From Polytrichum commune (lineage: Eukaryota > Streptophyta > Polytrichopsida > Polytrichales > Polytrichaceae): DNA of 64,000 bases. Every line of letters begins with the position of its first letter. Within the stretch, counting starts at the first letter, position 1. The position numbers and the translations under genes were made by a program. The DNA is taken from assembly GCA_950295325.1 (NCBI GenBank), contig OX485803.1, positions 73,981,554-74,045,553 on the forward strand, given 5' to 3'. Below the pieces are notes generated by a model that had not been told where the DNA came from, made no database searches, and saw nothing but the letters and a program-made list of their open reading frames with translations. Below, one piece after another: positions 11,155-33,059 of the stretch.

Positions 11155-12376
11155 CACTACTAGGTAAGAGGGTCCTTTCACACACAAGAAAGACACAAAA
11201 TTAACACTTTTCAAGGACCATGACACATGTCGTGGTAGTTGCAGCCACTGTGGAGAAGGTGTGATCTTGGACTAGTACTATTTTTTGACACATGAGATGT
11301 CAGAATCGTGTCGTGGTTTTAATTAGCAAGTATAGACTTTGACCTCAATCGGCGGTAATTTTTTGATTATGGGTAATTTATTTAAATTTTTATTAGTACA
11401 TATCTCATTAAAAATGATGTGTAGGTATTAGGTAAGGTGCCTACCTTTGGTGGAAGCCTACCGGCCCACCTACAAGCCTACCACCTACCGCTTAGGTCTA
11501 GTGGGTGACTAGCCGCCTACAATGCTAGGTATAGGGCGGAAGGCCAAGGGATTTGAACTGTGAATCTCATGATTCACACTTGGAGGTCATTCAACTTCTC
11601 ATGATATATAAGGAATGCTTCAAGCATTTGTATATGGAGGCCTCTATTCGCTCTCTACTCTTATTATTTACTGTCTACTATTTACTATTTATTGTCTATT
11701 ATTTATTTTTTACTACCTATGGTTTATTACTTACTTCCTATTATTTATGGTCTACTATCTATTATTTATTTTTATAATATTTAATTTATTTTTAATGTAT
11801 TTAATTTAATTTTTATAGTATATTATTTACTATTTATGGTCTTTATTATTATTATTTACTGCTTATAGTATATTATTATTATTTATGGTATGTTATTATG
11901 ATTTACTGTTTATATTATATTATATACTAATTACAACTATTGTTTATAATTTATTGTTTATATAATATTATTGAATACTTATGGTATGTTCTTATTATTT
12001 ACTGTTTATAATATATTGGTTACTATTTACTGTGAAATATTTCATGTTTATTATTTACTATGTACTATTACAATGCGTTAATGTTGGATGAATGAAAGAT
12101 ACACTTGAATGCGGTAATTGCCTCTCTCCTACCTTAATAGTGAATGAAGAAGGTGACTCACATCTAAGTCTAGATCTAGCTAGAAGATATATAAAACTAA
12201 TTAAAAATAAAACATTCCTTCACGGACCTTTTGCATGACAACAAAGTGAGATAACTCTCACACATGTCAAAAATATGTCACGGAACTCAAAATTCGAGCG
12301 CGGAGCTCAAAACTCCAACACGAAAGTTTTTTGTGTCATGGGCCACATGTCAAAGTGACCCTCCTTCCTTGTAGTG
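11155..12376. mobile_element. Non-autonomous CACTA (En/Spm-type) element 1
   Basis: The left end reads CACTACTAGGTAAGAGGGTC. The right end, reverse-complemented, reads CACTACAAGGAAGGAGGGTC. The trinucleotide CCA flanks both sides (11152-11154 and 12377-12379), the 3-bp duplication expected for CACTA elements. The 1222-bp interior has no transposase. It contains a CCTACC-rich stretch (about 11420-11530), a short tRNA-like box-B sequence, and about 450 bases of TTTACTATTTAT-like low complexity (about 11650-12070). The right subterminal part repeats CGGAACTCAAAA / CGGAGCTCAAAA, possible transposase-binding repeats. The order of parts matches the element at 32646-33803. Confidence 0.75.
11545..11602 (-). 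repeat. tRNA-like (SINE-like) segment inside CACTA element 1
   Basis: On the minus strand the stretch ends in GTTCAAATCCCTTGG, close to the Pol III box-B consensus GGTTCGAATCC. A convincing box A or cloverleaf is not visible. It lies at the same relative place, next to the AT-rich block, as the better tRNA-like sequence in the second CACTA element. Confidence 0.35.
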
Positions 12377-12379
12377 CCA

Positions 12380-13204
12380 GTGAGCAATTATGATTCATAA
12401 AGATCGTTATTTCCAGTGTCAAAATTCCGAGCTCATATAAGAAGTCAAAGTGAAGATTTGTCTTTCTCTAGATAGCAACCCAACCTTGTTTTAATTACCT
12501 AGCTTGTAATAGGGTCCTTACTATTGTGCACATAGTCCAATGTCATTGTAAGACGTGTTTTTGGTGTCCGCTCTTAACTACAAGACTAGCCATATACCAC
12601 TCAAATATGAGCGTCTACATAAGAATGATTTACACTTATGGAGATGCACAATCTAACAAAAATAAGAATCTAATTGCCATGGCAAGCTTCCAAGAAAGAT
12701 AGTGTCCTAGAAAGTTATTGAATGCTAATCATGAGCAGTCACTCATCCAAATGGCTAGCACTTCTAGCAACTCCCTTGTGTGTTTCCACCAATGCAAAGT
12801 GCATTTCATCCATAATTGATTGCTCATCGAAGAGCATGAGGGTTATCACAACTGGTCAAACATTCCATCTATGGAGGTACAAATTCATTCATATCAGATT
12901 TTCTCCATGAGTCGATCAATTATGATTGATAACTTGCTCCCGGAGGAGGATGACTTGTTGCTCCCGCAACTCATCATCCATTCTCCTATTGTTGGTTATC
13001 TAGTCCATAGAGGAGTCTTTGGACAGCTTTCACCCTTCAGATTTTTGATACACATTTCGAGTATATCAACAAACTATCACCTGCTATTCAAATGATCAAC
13101 CCCATGAAGTCCTGTGTAACAAGTGTATTGAACACCAAAGCCATTAGATATGTTGTTGTTTTTTTAAATAAATACAATTCTCTCTTCATGAGGTGTTCCC
13201 TTGA
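12380..13204. other. Spacer downstream of the receptor kinase
   Basis: No coding sequence that I can support. The last few hundred bases should hold the 3' untranslated region and poly(A) site of the minus-strand kinase gene. Confidence 0.4.
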
Positions 13205-22051
<8,847 letters not shown>

Positions 22052-25000
22052 TGGACCTTATACCCTTCAGGCCATCCTTCACAAGCACAATCATCGATCA
22101 CAACCTGTACGATGTCAGATTAACGATTCACAGTGACGAGGAGTTCAAGCATAATTCAGTACTCACACCAATCATATGTATAATCTCTAACCTTCAACAG
22201 GAGTTACCAGCTTAGACGTTGCCCAGCGTCGACTTGAACATACTTAAGATACTGTAATTTACCAAGGGTGATGACCATCAACGTTTGTGAGTGTCTTCGG
22301 AAGCTTAAAGTACAACTGTGCTTAGAAGCTATTACTGGCCGGTGTTGTGCAGCCGGTCATTCCATTTAGAGCTTGCTCTTGACCCCCCAGCGTTACTTAT
22401 GAACCCTAAAGCAGGAGCAGAAGGTTTTCAAGCAAAAGCTTCGACTATGGACACCATTCGCTTTAGTTCGCTTCTCGCATGAGCTGGCTAAACATTCGAC
22501 ATCATCTGACATAAGGTATTGTGATGATTCTCGATTGTGTCACCCAGGCCGCAGTTGCCTTCTTGCAAAATACTGACGGTACTCATAATTTGGTCTATAG
22601 GTACTCCAAGTGCTGTCTGAGAGGAGCCCATATGTATCTCTCTCGGTAGCTGAGGAACGATTCAACAGTTCAATTAATGTCTCTCTCCTCGGACTCAGGA
22701 TGTCCAATTTCTCAAACCACGAATCATGTACAGATTCCTTTCACCCACGCATGGTGCCGAGTCGCCTGCTAATTGTATTGATTACAGCAACCACTGGCAA
22801 CAACTGATCCTCCTGCACCTGGCCTCTCCGTCACCTGCTGCTGCTCCTCCAAGTCAAACTGCAGCCTGCCTCTCGAAACATTCAAAGCAGTTTCGGAAGG
22901 TAATTAAAGATGCTACCTTCCGTGGAAGACCCATCTACGTTACATGAGCACCTCCTCATGTTCTAATAGAAGGTTGTTGCGAGCTAAGTAGGTCTCTCCT
23001 TCCTTCCTTCCTCACGTTGATTCAAATGAGCCTCAAGTCCAAGTCCCATGCCTCACCTCCAAAAGTGTTGCCATGTAGGCATCCATAACATACTTGGGAC
23101 TCATGACTTGGGACCATGTGCGAAGTGTTAAGTGGTAAGTACCAACTTCCCTGCTCTCAATAGTTGACATTGCACATATTGATCTCAAGTGACTTGGGAC
23201 TTGGGACATGTGTGAACCAACCCTCAAAGGCTAGGCACATGGCTTGGGCTTCCACATCCCAGGCGGCCCTTGGCTATAATATTTTAAAATAAAAATATGA
23301 ACACAACAATAAAATTTTGTAGTAAAAACACATATATTTTTACTAGTTGGTAACACATATACAATGTCTTAAAGTTTACTAGGTTGGGGTTAAACATAGG
23401 TTGTGTTTTTACTACGTTTTGCAGCATGCACGATGACTTGTCTTGGTTGTAGCATGGAGTTAGTTGCACATAACTGCTGCCCAATTGGTTGCATGACCTC
23501 CCAAGTCAGTGTTTGCGAACTAGAGTAGCCCAATTTTGAGCCATGTGCCTAACCCTTCAGTATAGTACTCAAATGTCAAGGCTACAGATCATTGTTCAAG
23601 ATTGAAGTCTTCAATGCCCTTCAAACGCAATTTGGCCCTTCCAAATATACATCTCTCAAAATAACCCTTCAGAACGCAACCCCAAATTGAAAATGAAGAC
23701 GTCACTTGAAGTCCTCAATATCACCTGCCCACCATAAGAACCAACAAGCGTAAGGCATTGTCACTACAAGAAGTGGAGTTAGATGGTTGAATCTTGATTT
23801 TTCACATTGTACTAGAAACATGTACCATACAATTCATGCACAAGTTTAACATGAATTTTGTATTTCATTACTATATTCTTAGATTGACGTCTTGGATTTG
23901 AACGAGCCCTTCAACTGAAAGGCTGAAATTTGAGAGCCCTTCAAAATGAAACTCATACGAGGGCTTCCATCTTGAACGCTGCTTCAGATCATATAAAGTG
24001 CCCTGCATAAAGAAACGAGCTCAGCATGATTCAGGAAAAAGTTGAACTTTTTTCCAATCAGAGTATGTGGATCACTACAGGAGGAAGCCTTTCGATGTGA
24101 TTGCCTGACCGCATGCATGTTGTGAGTTGGCAGTATGAGCAGAATATCCAGACATTGAGATAAGTTTTGTATTACATTTAAAAGTCTGTGTGGTTGATAG
24201 GTTAGTTTGAATCCTTTCCCAGAGTAAGTTTAAAACATGAATCAGAACCTGAGTCATGTTGATAGAAGTAACATTCTTCGATGAGAGATGTGTATCGGAA
24301 CACTGTCTGTCTCTGTTGCTAGCTGTTCCACAGAACAGTAAATGTGATTCACACAAATTTGTGAAGCAGGATGATGACGCATTATGATTTTGTTACCAAA
24401 TCTAAGGATTGATGTAATAATACTAGTATGGGTCCATACTGTCTTGACCCTTTGCACATGTACATAGGATGCATCACTCTCCCCACCTTTCCATAACGAT
24501 GGGGAACAATTATGAGGTGACAGCCTCACCGACAGTGGGGGGACGTTATGAACATTGGGAACGTTGGAGGATCACTGTTAGCATTTTTCCTTGATACAAA
24601 TGTTCTTTCATACTTATGTACTCTCACTCTGTATACAAAATCATGACATTTTACATTGAAAGAGACCCATTTTTTTTGAAAAATCTGAATGATACGATCT
24701 TTGAGGCCAAAATTCATATTACCAAGAATACAACATTTGGATAATACGACACTTTTTTGTGCAACCAAACGTGTCTTTATAAAGAGAGAGAACAATGCAC
24801 TAAACTTTATAGTAGCATCATCAATTCTATTTTTCTTGCTCAATACTAATTATAAACCACCCATGTAGTGTGGGTGTAGTGTCACCAACACTAAATGTAA
24901 ACCTAGCATTATTTTTCATTTCTTGTGAAAAACTTTGGGCATTAGAGATTTACAATGTTGCAATTACTCATACTTACTAAGTGATATTTCATCCAAATTT

Positions 25001-26173
25001 CAATCATCCGTGATAATATTTCTTCACAAGATAGTTAGGATGCAAAATACACCAAACTTTGTTTGAACAATTGGCATGGATTTCATCCAAATTTCAATCA
25101 TCCATGGTAGTGGCCATAAACTTATTCAAAGGTTGTATCATTAGAAAAGTGACCACAGTGACATAAAATGCCATACGACATTGAACACACTTTTTAGGTT
25201 GTTGTTTCACCCTTAGGTCAGAACATGGGGGCCTCCGTTAAACTAATGATCAACAAATATAAACATTCTCTTTATGTTAGTGCCTTGTGTTAATAGTTTG
25301 CCACTTGGTAAAGAATGTTCATATTTGGCAAGGTGGGTGACTTAACCATATGAAGGGTGGGATAAATCAAGTTTGCCCATCCATCCCATATCACAACCAA
25401 GTTCCCATTTTTTTGCATGAGGAGACTCCCCACCACCCATATGAGAGGTCGATTCACATGGGGTTAGGCTCTTAAGGTTTGTTGGTGTAATTTAGTTTGT
25501 TTTTCTTGTTTTCCAACTTCTATTGATTAGATTTACACAACAAAATGCGTCTTGTCTTAGCAAATCTATAATGAAACATATGCAAAAATTGAATTGAAAA
25601 TCGAACCTCCCTTGATTTAGTTATGATTATTGGAAATGCATGTTTGTTGATTTCTTACCTAGATACATAGGTCCTCCCAATTGTGGTCATTATTGAGTAT
25701 ACATTAATTCTTTATGTTTGAAAACATAGTCTAGTCTCTAAACATGTGTCTTTATGATGTTTGCTCTTTGATCCTCACCAAACCACAACTGATCAAATCT
25801 AAGGGTCCGATTAAGAAAACGAGCCACTTAAGACCCATCTACCTTAATAACAATTAAATATTGTTCTCCCTCTTTAGTATGACACGTTTGGGAAACACAA
25901 AAATTGTTGTTTTGTCGAGGTGTCATCTTCTTGTTAATATGACAATTGGCGTAAAATTGTTATACTATTGAGAGAATACAAAAACATAAGCAACATGAGC
26001 TTTATATATATATATATATATATGCAACGAGTTTAAGCAGTATAGATTGTATGAAATAATAACTTATAACTACAAACAAATACAAATATTCTCAAGAACT
26101 ATTGAAATAGGAGTTCAAGATCTCTAGTGTTGCCTACCCAAGTTAGCAATTGCCATCTTATCTAAATTCCCTA
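22052..26173. other. Receptor-kinase upstream region and repeat debris
   Basis: The first kilobase should contain the 5' UTR and promoter of the kinase; I see no certain TATA box. From about 23000 the sequence is AT-rich with simple repeats (TA at 26004-26024). A CACTACAAGAAG motif at 23762-23773 resembles a CACTA terminus but I found no partner. No gene could be supported. Confidence 0.4.
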
Positions 26174-27290
26174 CTAGCATTTGAAAACTAATAATTTCAT
26201 TAACACCAAAATATAAAGATTTTCTAATAAGAAATTAGATAATAATGATGCATGATGTTTAGCATCACTAAACTTACCTGTAGGTGGAGCAACATCATTC
26301 ACATTTATTGAATGTTGATCAACATTAAGATCAAAGCCTTGTGCATAATTGATTCCCAAAGCAAAATCCACCAACTCATCAATACTCAATTCTAGCTCGG
26401 TAATCTCTTCCCATTCCATTTGAATATAAGTCTCGATTGACATCTCATCATCACCCAATCGCAACTTTGAAATCAGAGCACCAAGTTAATCTAATTCTTC
26501 TTGCATTCTATTCTTCTCCCTTTCATCAACTAGGGCAAAATCAACATTCCATGTTGTAGGTAATATGCATGCCGTCCTCCAACAATTCCCGACTATCTAT
26601 GCATCCAACTCACTTCATACTTCATAACTCCACATGATAGTATGTCTGATGTTGAAAACCACCTTTCTCGAGTCCTTCAATGTAGCATCATCATGTTGTG
26701 ATAAAACCCACTACAAAAGTTTGTTTTTGTACTAAATTTTGAAAGATGCTATTACACCTTGATCCAAAGGTTGAACTACGCTTGTAACATTGGGAGGAAG
26801 GAATACCAAAGCCATGTTGCTCAATTCCAAGGTTGAAAAACCACGAGACTTACTAACTTTGGTAGACCTAACAACATGTGAAGATGCATTATCCAAAATC
26901 ATAATCACCTTTCGATTTTGGCCTTTGAACTAATTGTTGAGATGCAAAATCCAAGCTTTAGATATATCCCCTTTCATCCAAGTTGTTTTCTTTGAGTGCC
27001 ACTGAACATACTCATGAGGTTGCCACCTTCCAAAGCATTGTGGTTGCTTAGACGTATAAATCACAAGCAGCTTCAACTTATCAATCCCACTTGAATTAAC
27101 AGCAAGAGCAAGTGTTACACGCTCCTTCTATAACTTCCGACCCTTCACCTTCCCTTATGCTAATGTTTTATTCATATGTGCTCTAAAATACAATCCAATC
27201 TCATTCATGTTGTAAACATCTTCAGGCTCATAATCTGACAAAAGAATAGGAAGGAGGCCACTCTAACCCTAATCAAGTCCATTCTACACT
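26174..27290 (-). pseudogene. Pogo/Tigger-type (DDE) transposase remnant
   Basis: Reading from high to low coordinates gives pogo-type DDE landmarks: YNMNEIGLYFR (normally YNxDETG), then KERVTLALAVNSSG, LLVIYTSKQPQCF, WMKGDISKAWILHL, KVIMILDNASSH, LVFLPPNVTSVVQPLDQGVI. A C-terminal acidic tail ends RLGDDEMSIETYIQMEW and onwards. These enzymes cut and paste Tc1/mariner-superfamily DNA transposons in the nucleus. Several in-frame stops interrupt it (for example within the TLA..GKVKGRK stretch, after LHLNN, and after SFKI), and the first catalytic Asp motif reads NE instead of DE. The N-terminal HTH/CENPB part is not seen. Dead copy. Confidence 0.8.
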
Positions 27291-27852
27291 AGTAACCCTA
27301 ATTATCATTAAGTTCCCAATGATAAGTGAAGTTCCCAAGTAGTTCCCAAATGAAAATGGATATATTATAGATATACACAACATAGATAAAAGGAATTTCA
27401 GCATTAATCACCTCTTTAATATGACAAAACGGAGATTCTAAATATCATATTATCGAGTGTCGACTGTGTCGTAGTCGTATAAAAAAGGGAGTTTTGAACT
27501 AAAAAGTTTGGTCGAGCAAACATGTGTCGTTAATATACCGAGGGTGTCGTATAAACAAGTGTTGTACTACAGAAGTCATATATGGATTTCTATATCTTTG
27601 TTAATATTCAAGAATGTCTCGTTGTTGGCTGCTGCTTGGGCCTCAGCATGTGACTCAACAGGAGTGCCTAGCCACACTGGCCCATTGCACCTGCAACAAT
27701 ATCGTGTAATTTATTGGCTCTGTCTGTAGGACAGAGACTATGCATCAACTTCTTCGTTTCAAGAGCAAATTTCCTAACCACTTTGTGTTCACACTTGGAC
27801 GTTACTTGTTCTTGTTATTTTTGGTCCACTGTATTTAATGTGGATGTTATCT

Positions 27853-27892
<40 letters not shown>

Positions 27893-28160
27893 TGCTCCAT
27901 TGAAAGAAACCTAGTTAACTATAGTTATTTTGGCAATTCTTGATTATTTATTTTTAAAAATTGGGTGATAAATGAGTAGCTTCAATCCTTGACCCGTATT
28001 TGAGAAGAAGGTGTACAAAATCCAAGAAAGGTTTGGTATAGTCAATAGCCATGGATTGGCATGAGCAAAGTAATCAGCTACAATTGTAGTCTTTCGATTC
28101 ATAGCAAAGGACAGAGCCTCACGTTTCTACCGTTGTTCTCGTTACTATACATGGTGTGTG
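27291..28160. other. Spacer with TA microsatellite
   Basis: No gene recognised. A pure TA run of about 32 bases occupies about 27859-27890. Short ORFs here have no family resemblance. Confidence 0.5.
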
Positions 28161-28686
28161 GACCTATGATCGGGGAGAACTGGCAGTTAGTTACAAATGA
28201 ACCGGTTAAGTTTGAGAAATAATCAGTTGAAGTTCATGACTGCAGGAAAATTACCGATCGTTTTAGAGGAATCTATAAAATACACTTCATTTTAATAAAG
28301 GAAAACCGAAGGATGTCAACATGTAACCGGTGGGACTTGCAAACACTAGGGTCTCAACCGATTATGCTAAAAAATCTCCCCGATCGTTGGTGTGGACTAT
28401 TGTCTATGATCTATGATCTATGGTCTATGGTCTATGGTCTATTTAGCATGGTCAACAACAGTGCCCGGAAAGTTTTTGGGCATAGTCGGTCAAGATCTTT
28501 GTGATTCTAAGTCCAGACGGCTACATGTTGACATCTTCCGGTTTTGCTTTATTCATTTGAGGTATATTCTATAGATTCCCCTAAAATGATCGGTAATTCT
28601 CTTGAAGTCTCCAACTTCAACCGGTTATTTCTCAAACTCAATCGGTTCATTTGTAACTAATCACCGGTTCTTCCCGGACATAGGTC
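28161..28686. mobile_element. Fold-back element, complete (family B)
   Basis: Two arms of about 228 bases are inverted copies of each other (28161 to about 28391, and 28459-28686), starting GACCTATG and ending CATAGGTC. Arms share motifs such as TTACAAATGAACCG, GTTTGAGAAATAA, and AGAGGAATCTAT. Between them lies a loop holding tandem 7-mers (ATCTATG/GTCTATG, about 28396-28442). No coding capacity. Single arms of the same family occur at 37645-37870 and 56375-56603. I could not identify a clear target-site duplication. Confidence 0.8.
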
Positions 28687-30299
28687 AAGAATATACATAA
28701 AGAAGACCTATGTGATTAGTTGTAGAGAACGGGAATCTTCATTTGGTTCTCTTGTAAAAAATTTAGTTGCATTTGAACTTTGATCCTGAAACTTGAAAAG
28801 ACAAGCTTTGTGATCTGGAATTGTGAGCCAAATGAGGAAATATTTCTCGATCCAATCTAGCAACTAGAATTGTTTGTAGAGTCAAATGTGTCATATACAA
28901 TCTAAGGGCCACATATCTTAATCTAGATATGTAAATTTGCAAGTTACAAGCTAGGGAATTGAGCATAGAAGATCAATAGAGCTCCGGGCATGTTACAAGA
29001 AAGCCATTACTTGAATTCTCATTGGTTGAGAGTGTCACAAACGCCTACTTTAGGTTTACATGAGGGTAGTTATGGACCACAACCCACAACATCTTTAGTG
29101 GATGAGACATTTACATGAAATCCCACATGGCAAGTATGGATAATGTTGACCATGATTTTAAAGAATGTTTTCGAGGTGGCTCTTGAATATAAGCCTGATG
29201 AAATATGTGTTGGAAATTTGGGTTTACACTAAGAACTTGTGCCCTCCAAAAAACTTTCGGCTATAGTTCATGGACTTCTCTATGGTCTCATCCAAAAAGC
29301 AGAGTACCATGGTCATTTCAAAACCATGGCCTAATGCCTTTGATGTTAGTAGAAAGGAATTTTATTGTACTCTTGCTACAAAGAGGTCGGACTGAATGGA
29401 CAGTGGTTGGAGCCAGATTCTGAACACCACTGCTGAGTCCACACAATTCAACATGCCATTCAACTCCTTCCTCGTACTACTACGTATACCCAACACTCTG
29501 CAGATCAAAATAAGTGTTTTTCCAACACCTAAAGAGCCAAAAAGTACTCACTCATGACTTGCTCACTTTTTCAAGTGACCCCAAGTGAACAAAAAGCGGT
29601 GACTCACTCACTCAAATAAGAATAAATAAAAAGAACATTAGTGCTTCATCATCTAACACTAACATGAATGGGAACCCCTTCTTCCTTAGCTTGATCATGT
29701 GTTATCAAGCTTTCAAGGTAAGGTTACTTCCTCCCTTACGGAAGATGGGCTCCATATGCCTAGCAAACCTATTAGTATTTTTAGAGGGGTGGGGGAGGGA
29801 TCGATTTTAGGATGGATCGATTGAGGTTTCTTTGTTGTCTAATTTCTTCTGTTAAGAAATAGGTATGTAAGGTATGATATTGAGATGTGATGGATGTGTT
29901 GTTTGGTGTATTGTTCGGGCAAAGTGTGTAGTTTAGGTTTGGGTGGGTCATTGACCAAAAGATATTCTTTTATGTGGTTGCCCATGTATTTTGTGTAGTG
30001 GATTGTATGATTTGCATGCCATAAAAGTGTATAGAGTTTATGGTTTAATTCTTCGGTGAATGTCCATTTGGTGACATATGAGAATTGTGTTTGGCTAAGT
30101 GCTTGTCCTTTGTTCTAATGTTCTCTAATTACTTAGGGATGTAGGTGACAAATGATGCCGTCATGTGATTTGGTTGGGTGCCATTTAGCCAATATGGTAT
30201 AGTATGGGTGGTATGTATACATGATATGGGGGTCAGTTTTGCCATAGCTTTGCCATAGTTGTGCCTTCGTTGTGAGTTGATCGGCTCTTTCATTGCCTA
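28687..30299. other. No gene recognised
   Basis: AT-rich sequence with short open frames on both strands (for example 29205-29423). None resembles a family I know. Confidence 0.4.
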
Positions 30300-30620
30300 T
30301 TATGCCAATGTGGGCCCTAACCTTTGTATTTGGTCAACTATGGCTGATATGAGTAATTTGTTTGGGTGTTGGTGTTGAAATGACGGGTGGCTTATGTGGT
30401 CGTTTATTAGGTAGGTGTTCTTGAGGTTGTCTATGAGTATGTATACATCTTGGGGGTGTGACCATGTGGTTTTTAGTGCAATTAGTATGGCATATAGTTC
30501 CACTCTCAATATGTTTTGTAAGTTGGGGAGTCATTTTTGTTTTGAATCCGACTGTGTTGCCTACTCCATGATCATGTGGTGGTATAAATGATTTGTCCAT
30601 ATATATATATATACACACAA
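30300..30620 (-). pseudogene. Retroelement RNase H domain remnant
   Basis: On the minus strand one frame reads DKSFIPPHDHGVGN, matching the DGSF start of a retroelement RNase H with Gly replaced. After a shift it continues ILRVELYAILIALKTTW (active-site Glu in RVELYA), YILIDNLKNTYLI (the D of the usual TDSL kept, next residue changed) and HPSFQHQHPNKLL. The domain degrades the RNA strand of RNA/DNA hybrids during reverse transcription. The break between the halves (about 30520) and altered catalytic contexts show decay. Upstream minus-strand frames to about 31400 (Thr, Asn and Pro rich) may be the rest of the same element but lack RT motifs. Confidence 0.65.
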
Positions 30621-31399
30621 TGTTGTGGGTGGTATTTAAGTGGGTGATGTGTGTATAGCGTCACTGGTGGAGGAGGTGGTGGGTTAATGGGTGTGTTGTG
30701 AGACATGCTTTTGAGAATTTGATGTTGCAGTTCATTGGCATGTGTTGTGTTGGGTTGGTTATTACGTGTATGTCATAGAGGTCCATTATACTAGGATTGA
30801 ATATGGTCCATGTTAGTTGATTCCTTGGGGGGGGGGGGTCTTTGGTTATGGATGTAGATGGTGGATGTGTAGCTAAATTTTTATGTTTAAAAGTATGTGG
30901 GGCATTTCGGATGTAGGGTTTTATTTTTATCGTATTTGACAACATGGTGGTGATTGTATCCATGTCATTGTGTTTTATGAGAGAGTTTGGTTCCATATGA
31001 TTAGATATTACTATAGTGGTTGATGTGGGGTGTTCCTTGGCCGCCATTCATGCCTAGTGTATGGCATTTGTGGTAGAGGTCCTTCAGTGGGGTAGGCTGA
31101 GAAATAATTTTCCATTTATAGGATTTTGTAGGGCATGATTTTGTAGAGCATGAGGAGTTGTGATTTTTCCACCCATTTGGAAATGGTGGTTGTTGTTGCG
31201 GGCTGTTGGCTTTAGTAGTGTTTTCTAATGGCTTGCGCTCCAAATTTGTCTTTACATGTGATAATTTTAATGGCCGTGATGGCTTGTATATGGTGCATTT
31301 TAATGACATTGTTTTGAGTATGGCCACTGGTGTTGTTGTGAGGTTGTTCAAGGGTGGGGTGTTAGTTGGGCATAATGATGCCGGCAATAAAAATTGGGC

Positions 31400-32645
31400 T
31401 TGTTAAAAGGGCTTCCCTAATTGTTTTTGGGAAGTTTTAAATTGCTTTGTAAAGTTTTCTAGAGTATGGTTTTTGTGATTGGGGTTTAATTTTGTTCCAT
31501 GGTGGTGATGTTATACATGTACAATATATTGAGGTATGTCATGGTTATTTTCTTTTTGTTCATTTTCATGAGCAAGGGTTTGTGTGGAGTGTAGAATTCT
31601 AGCTCTCCACAAGTTTGCATGGTAGGTGATACCCAATATTGACGCGGTGTGGTACTAAGTCAAGTTAAAGGGTTGTACGTGACCTAACTTCACAAAATCT
31701 TTATGAAATATTACAAATGAACAATCAATTCAACAATGTCGGTTTTTGTCATAGAGTTGGAGGGAAGTGCAGAACCTTGCTTTAACTTGCTCAACTCTTA
31801 AAAGTCCGATGCAATGCAGTGTGCTCTGGCTTGTACTTTGCATAATATAAGCTACACTAGAGGAGAGGCACCCATTACCAATCCCTTCAGAGATTCTGCA
31901 CCCGGATCTAGGGAAGTATAAGGCAATGCAATTTTTTGTACATTTAGGAAGATAGAAATTAGGAGGATTGTGAATTTAAGGTAATTTTACTTCTTAAATT
32001 GAAAATATTGTGGATTTTTTAAGCTGAAAATTGGTCTGAACATATTACCCATGTCTAGACTTTGCCATAACCGCTCATTTTGAGACGAATTCCTCCTCAA
32101 TTTAGCACTCAAAACCAATGACATGTGTTATGGCATTATTGATTCCAGCTTGATCGAAATTCAATCCTTTTGTACAATACTTTTAATGATAAGTTTTTAA
32201 AGATCTCATCTTGATACTTTATAATTAAGTACCTAACAAAACAACAAATGACACCATGAAAAAAAATAAAAAATAAAAAACACTATACTACTACTTTTAG
32301 GCGTTTGACCAAATTTTTTTTGGTTTTAGTATACTAGAACATTTTTTCCGAATACTTGACTGTGCTTGCTCCCTGTGCACTAATGTAGTTGACTTTTGGT
32401 GCACCCTACCACTATGGTTTATCTAGTGATAATGAGAGTATCCAGAGCAACTGTACATAGTGCATGCTCGACATCCTCGAGGTTAGAAACAGTGTTGGTT
32501 TGTTATAAGGGGCCTCGGCGGGTATGAAAAAGGGTATCAATAGGGTATTGAAAACCCGACCTGTCTTGTATCCGTTGAGTGGAAATCCGAAGCTTATTCA
32601 TGTTGTTCCGTGTATGTGCACACGGGTTACTGCGCCTCATACCAT
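31400..32645. other. No gene recognised
   Basis: AT-rich spacer before the second CACTA element. I found no coding or RNA feature that I can support. Confidence 0.4.
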
Positions 32646-32950
32646 CACTACAAGAAAAAACGGTTCCGTTCCAATAGAGTTCCAACAGAATTCTGTTGAT
32701 TCTACCTGTTGATTCGGAACTCTTGATTTGGAACAATTTTAACACATATCTCTTGATTGAGGCATTGATTACATGTCCAAGTTATACTAGTAAAATTTAT
32801 ATAAATTAGTAATTCCGCTCCTCACATCCCGGGCCTACACACCTACTACCAAGGACCACCTTGCCTAGCCTAGGCTAAAGGACCTAGCCACCTACCCAAA
32901 GGACATAGCCACCTACCAAACCTAGGCTAGGCCCAAAGGTGAAAGCCCAA

Positions 32951-33012
32951 GGGTATCGATCCTTGAACCTCTTGGCTACCGGGAGGAGGCCTTAGCCACT
33001 AAGCCACCACTC
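32951..33012 (-). repeat. tRNA-like segment inside CACTA element 2
   Basis: On the minus strand the stretch begins GAGTGGTGGCTTAGTGG, close to Pol III box A (TGGCTTAGTGG), and ends GGTTCAAGGATCGATACCC, close to box B. Their spacing of about 30 bases fits a tRNA or tRNA-derived SINE head. It does not fold into a clean cloverleaf by eye, so I call it tRNA-derived, not a tRNA gene. Confidence 0.55.
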
Positions 33013-33059
33013 ATCACATGATGCAGAACGAGTATGTAAGACATTTGTATAAAGAGGCC

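Noticed and set aside
11553..11809. Hydrophobic Tyr/Leu/Phe-rich plus-strand frames
   Set aside because: They come from the TTTACTATTTAT low-complexity tract inside CACTA element 1.
23762..23773. CACTACAAGAAG motif as a further CACTA terminus
   Set aside because: No inverted partner with a matching 3-bp duplication was found; same for 44825-44836.
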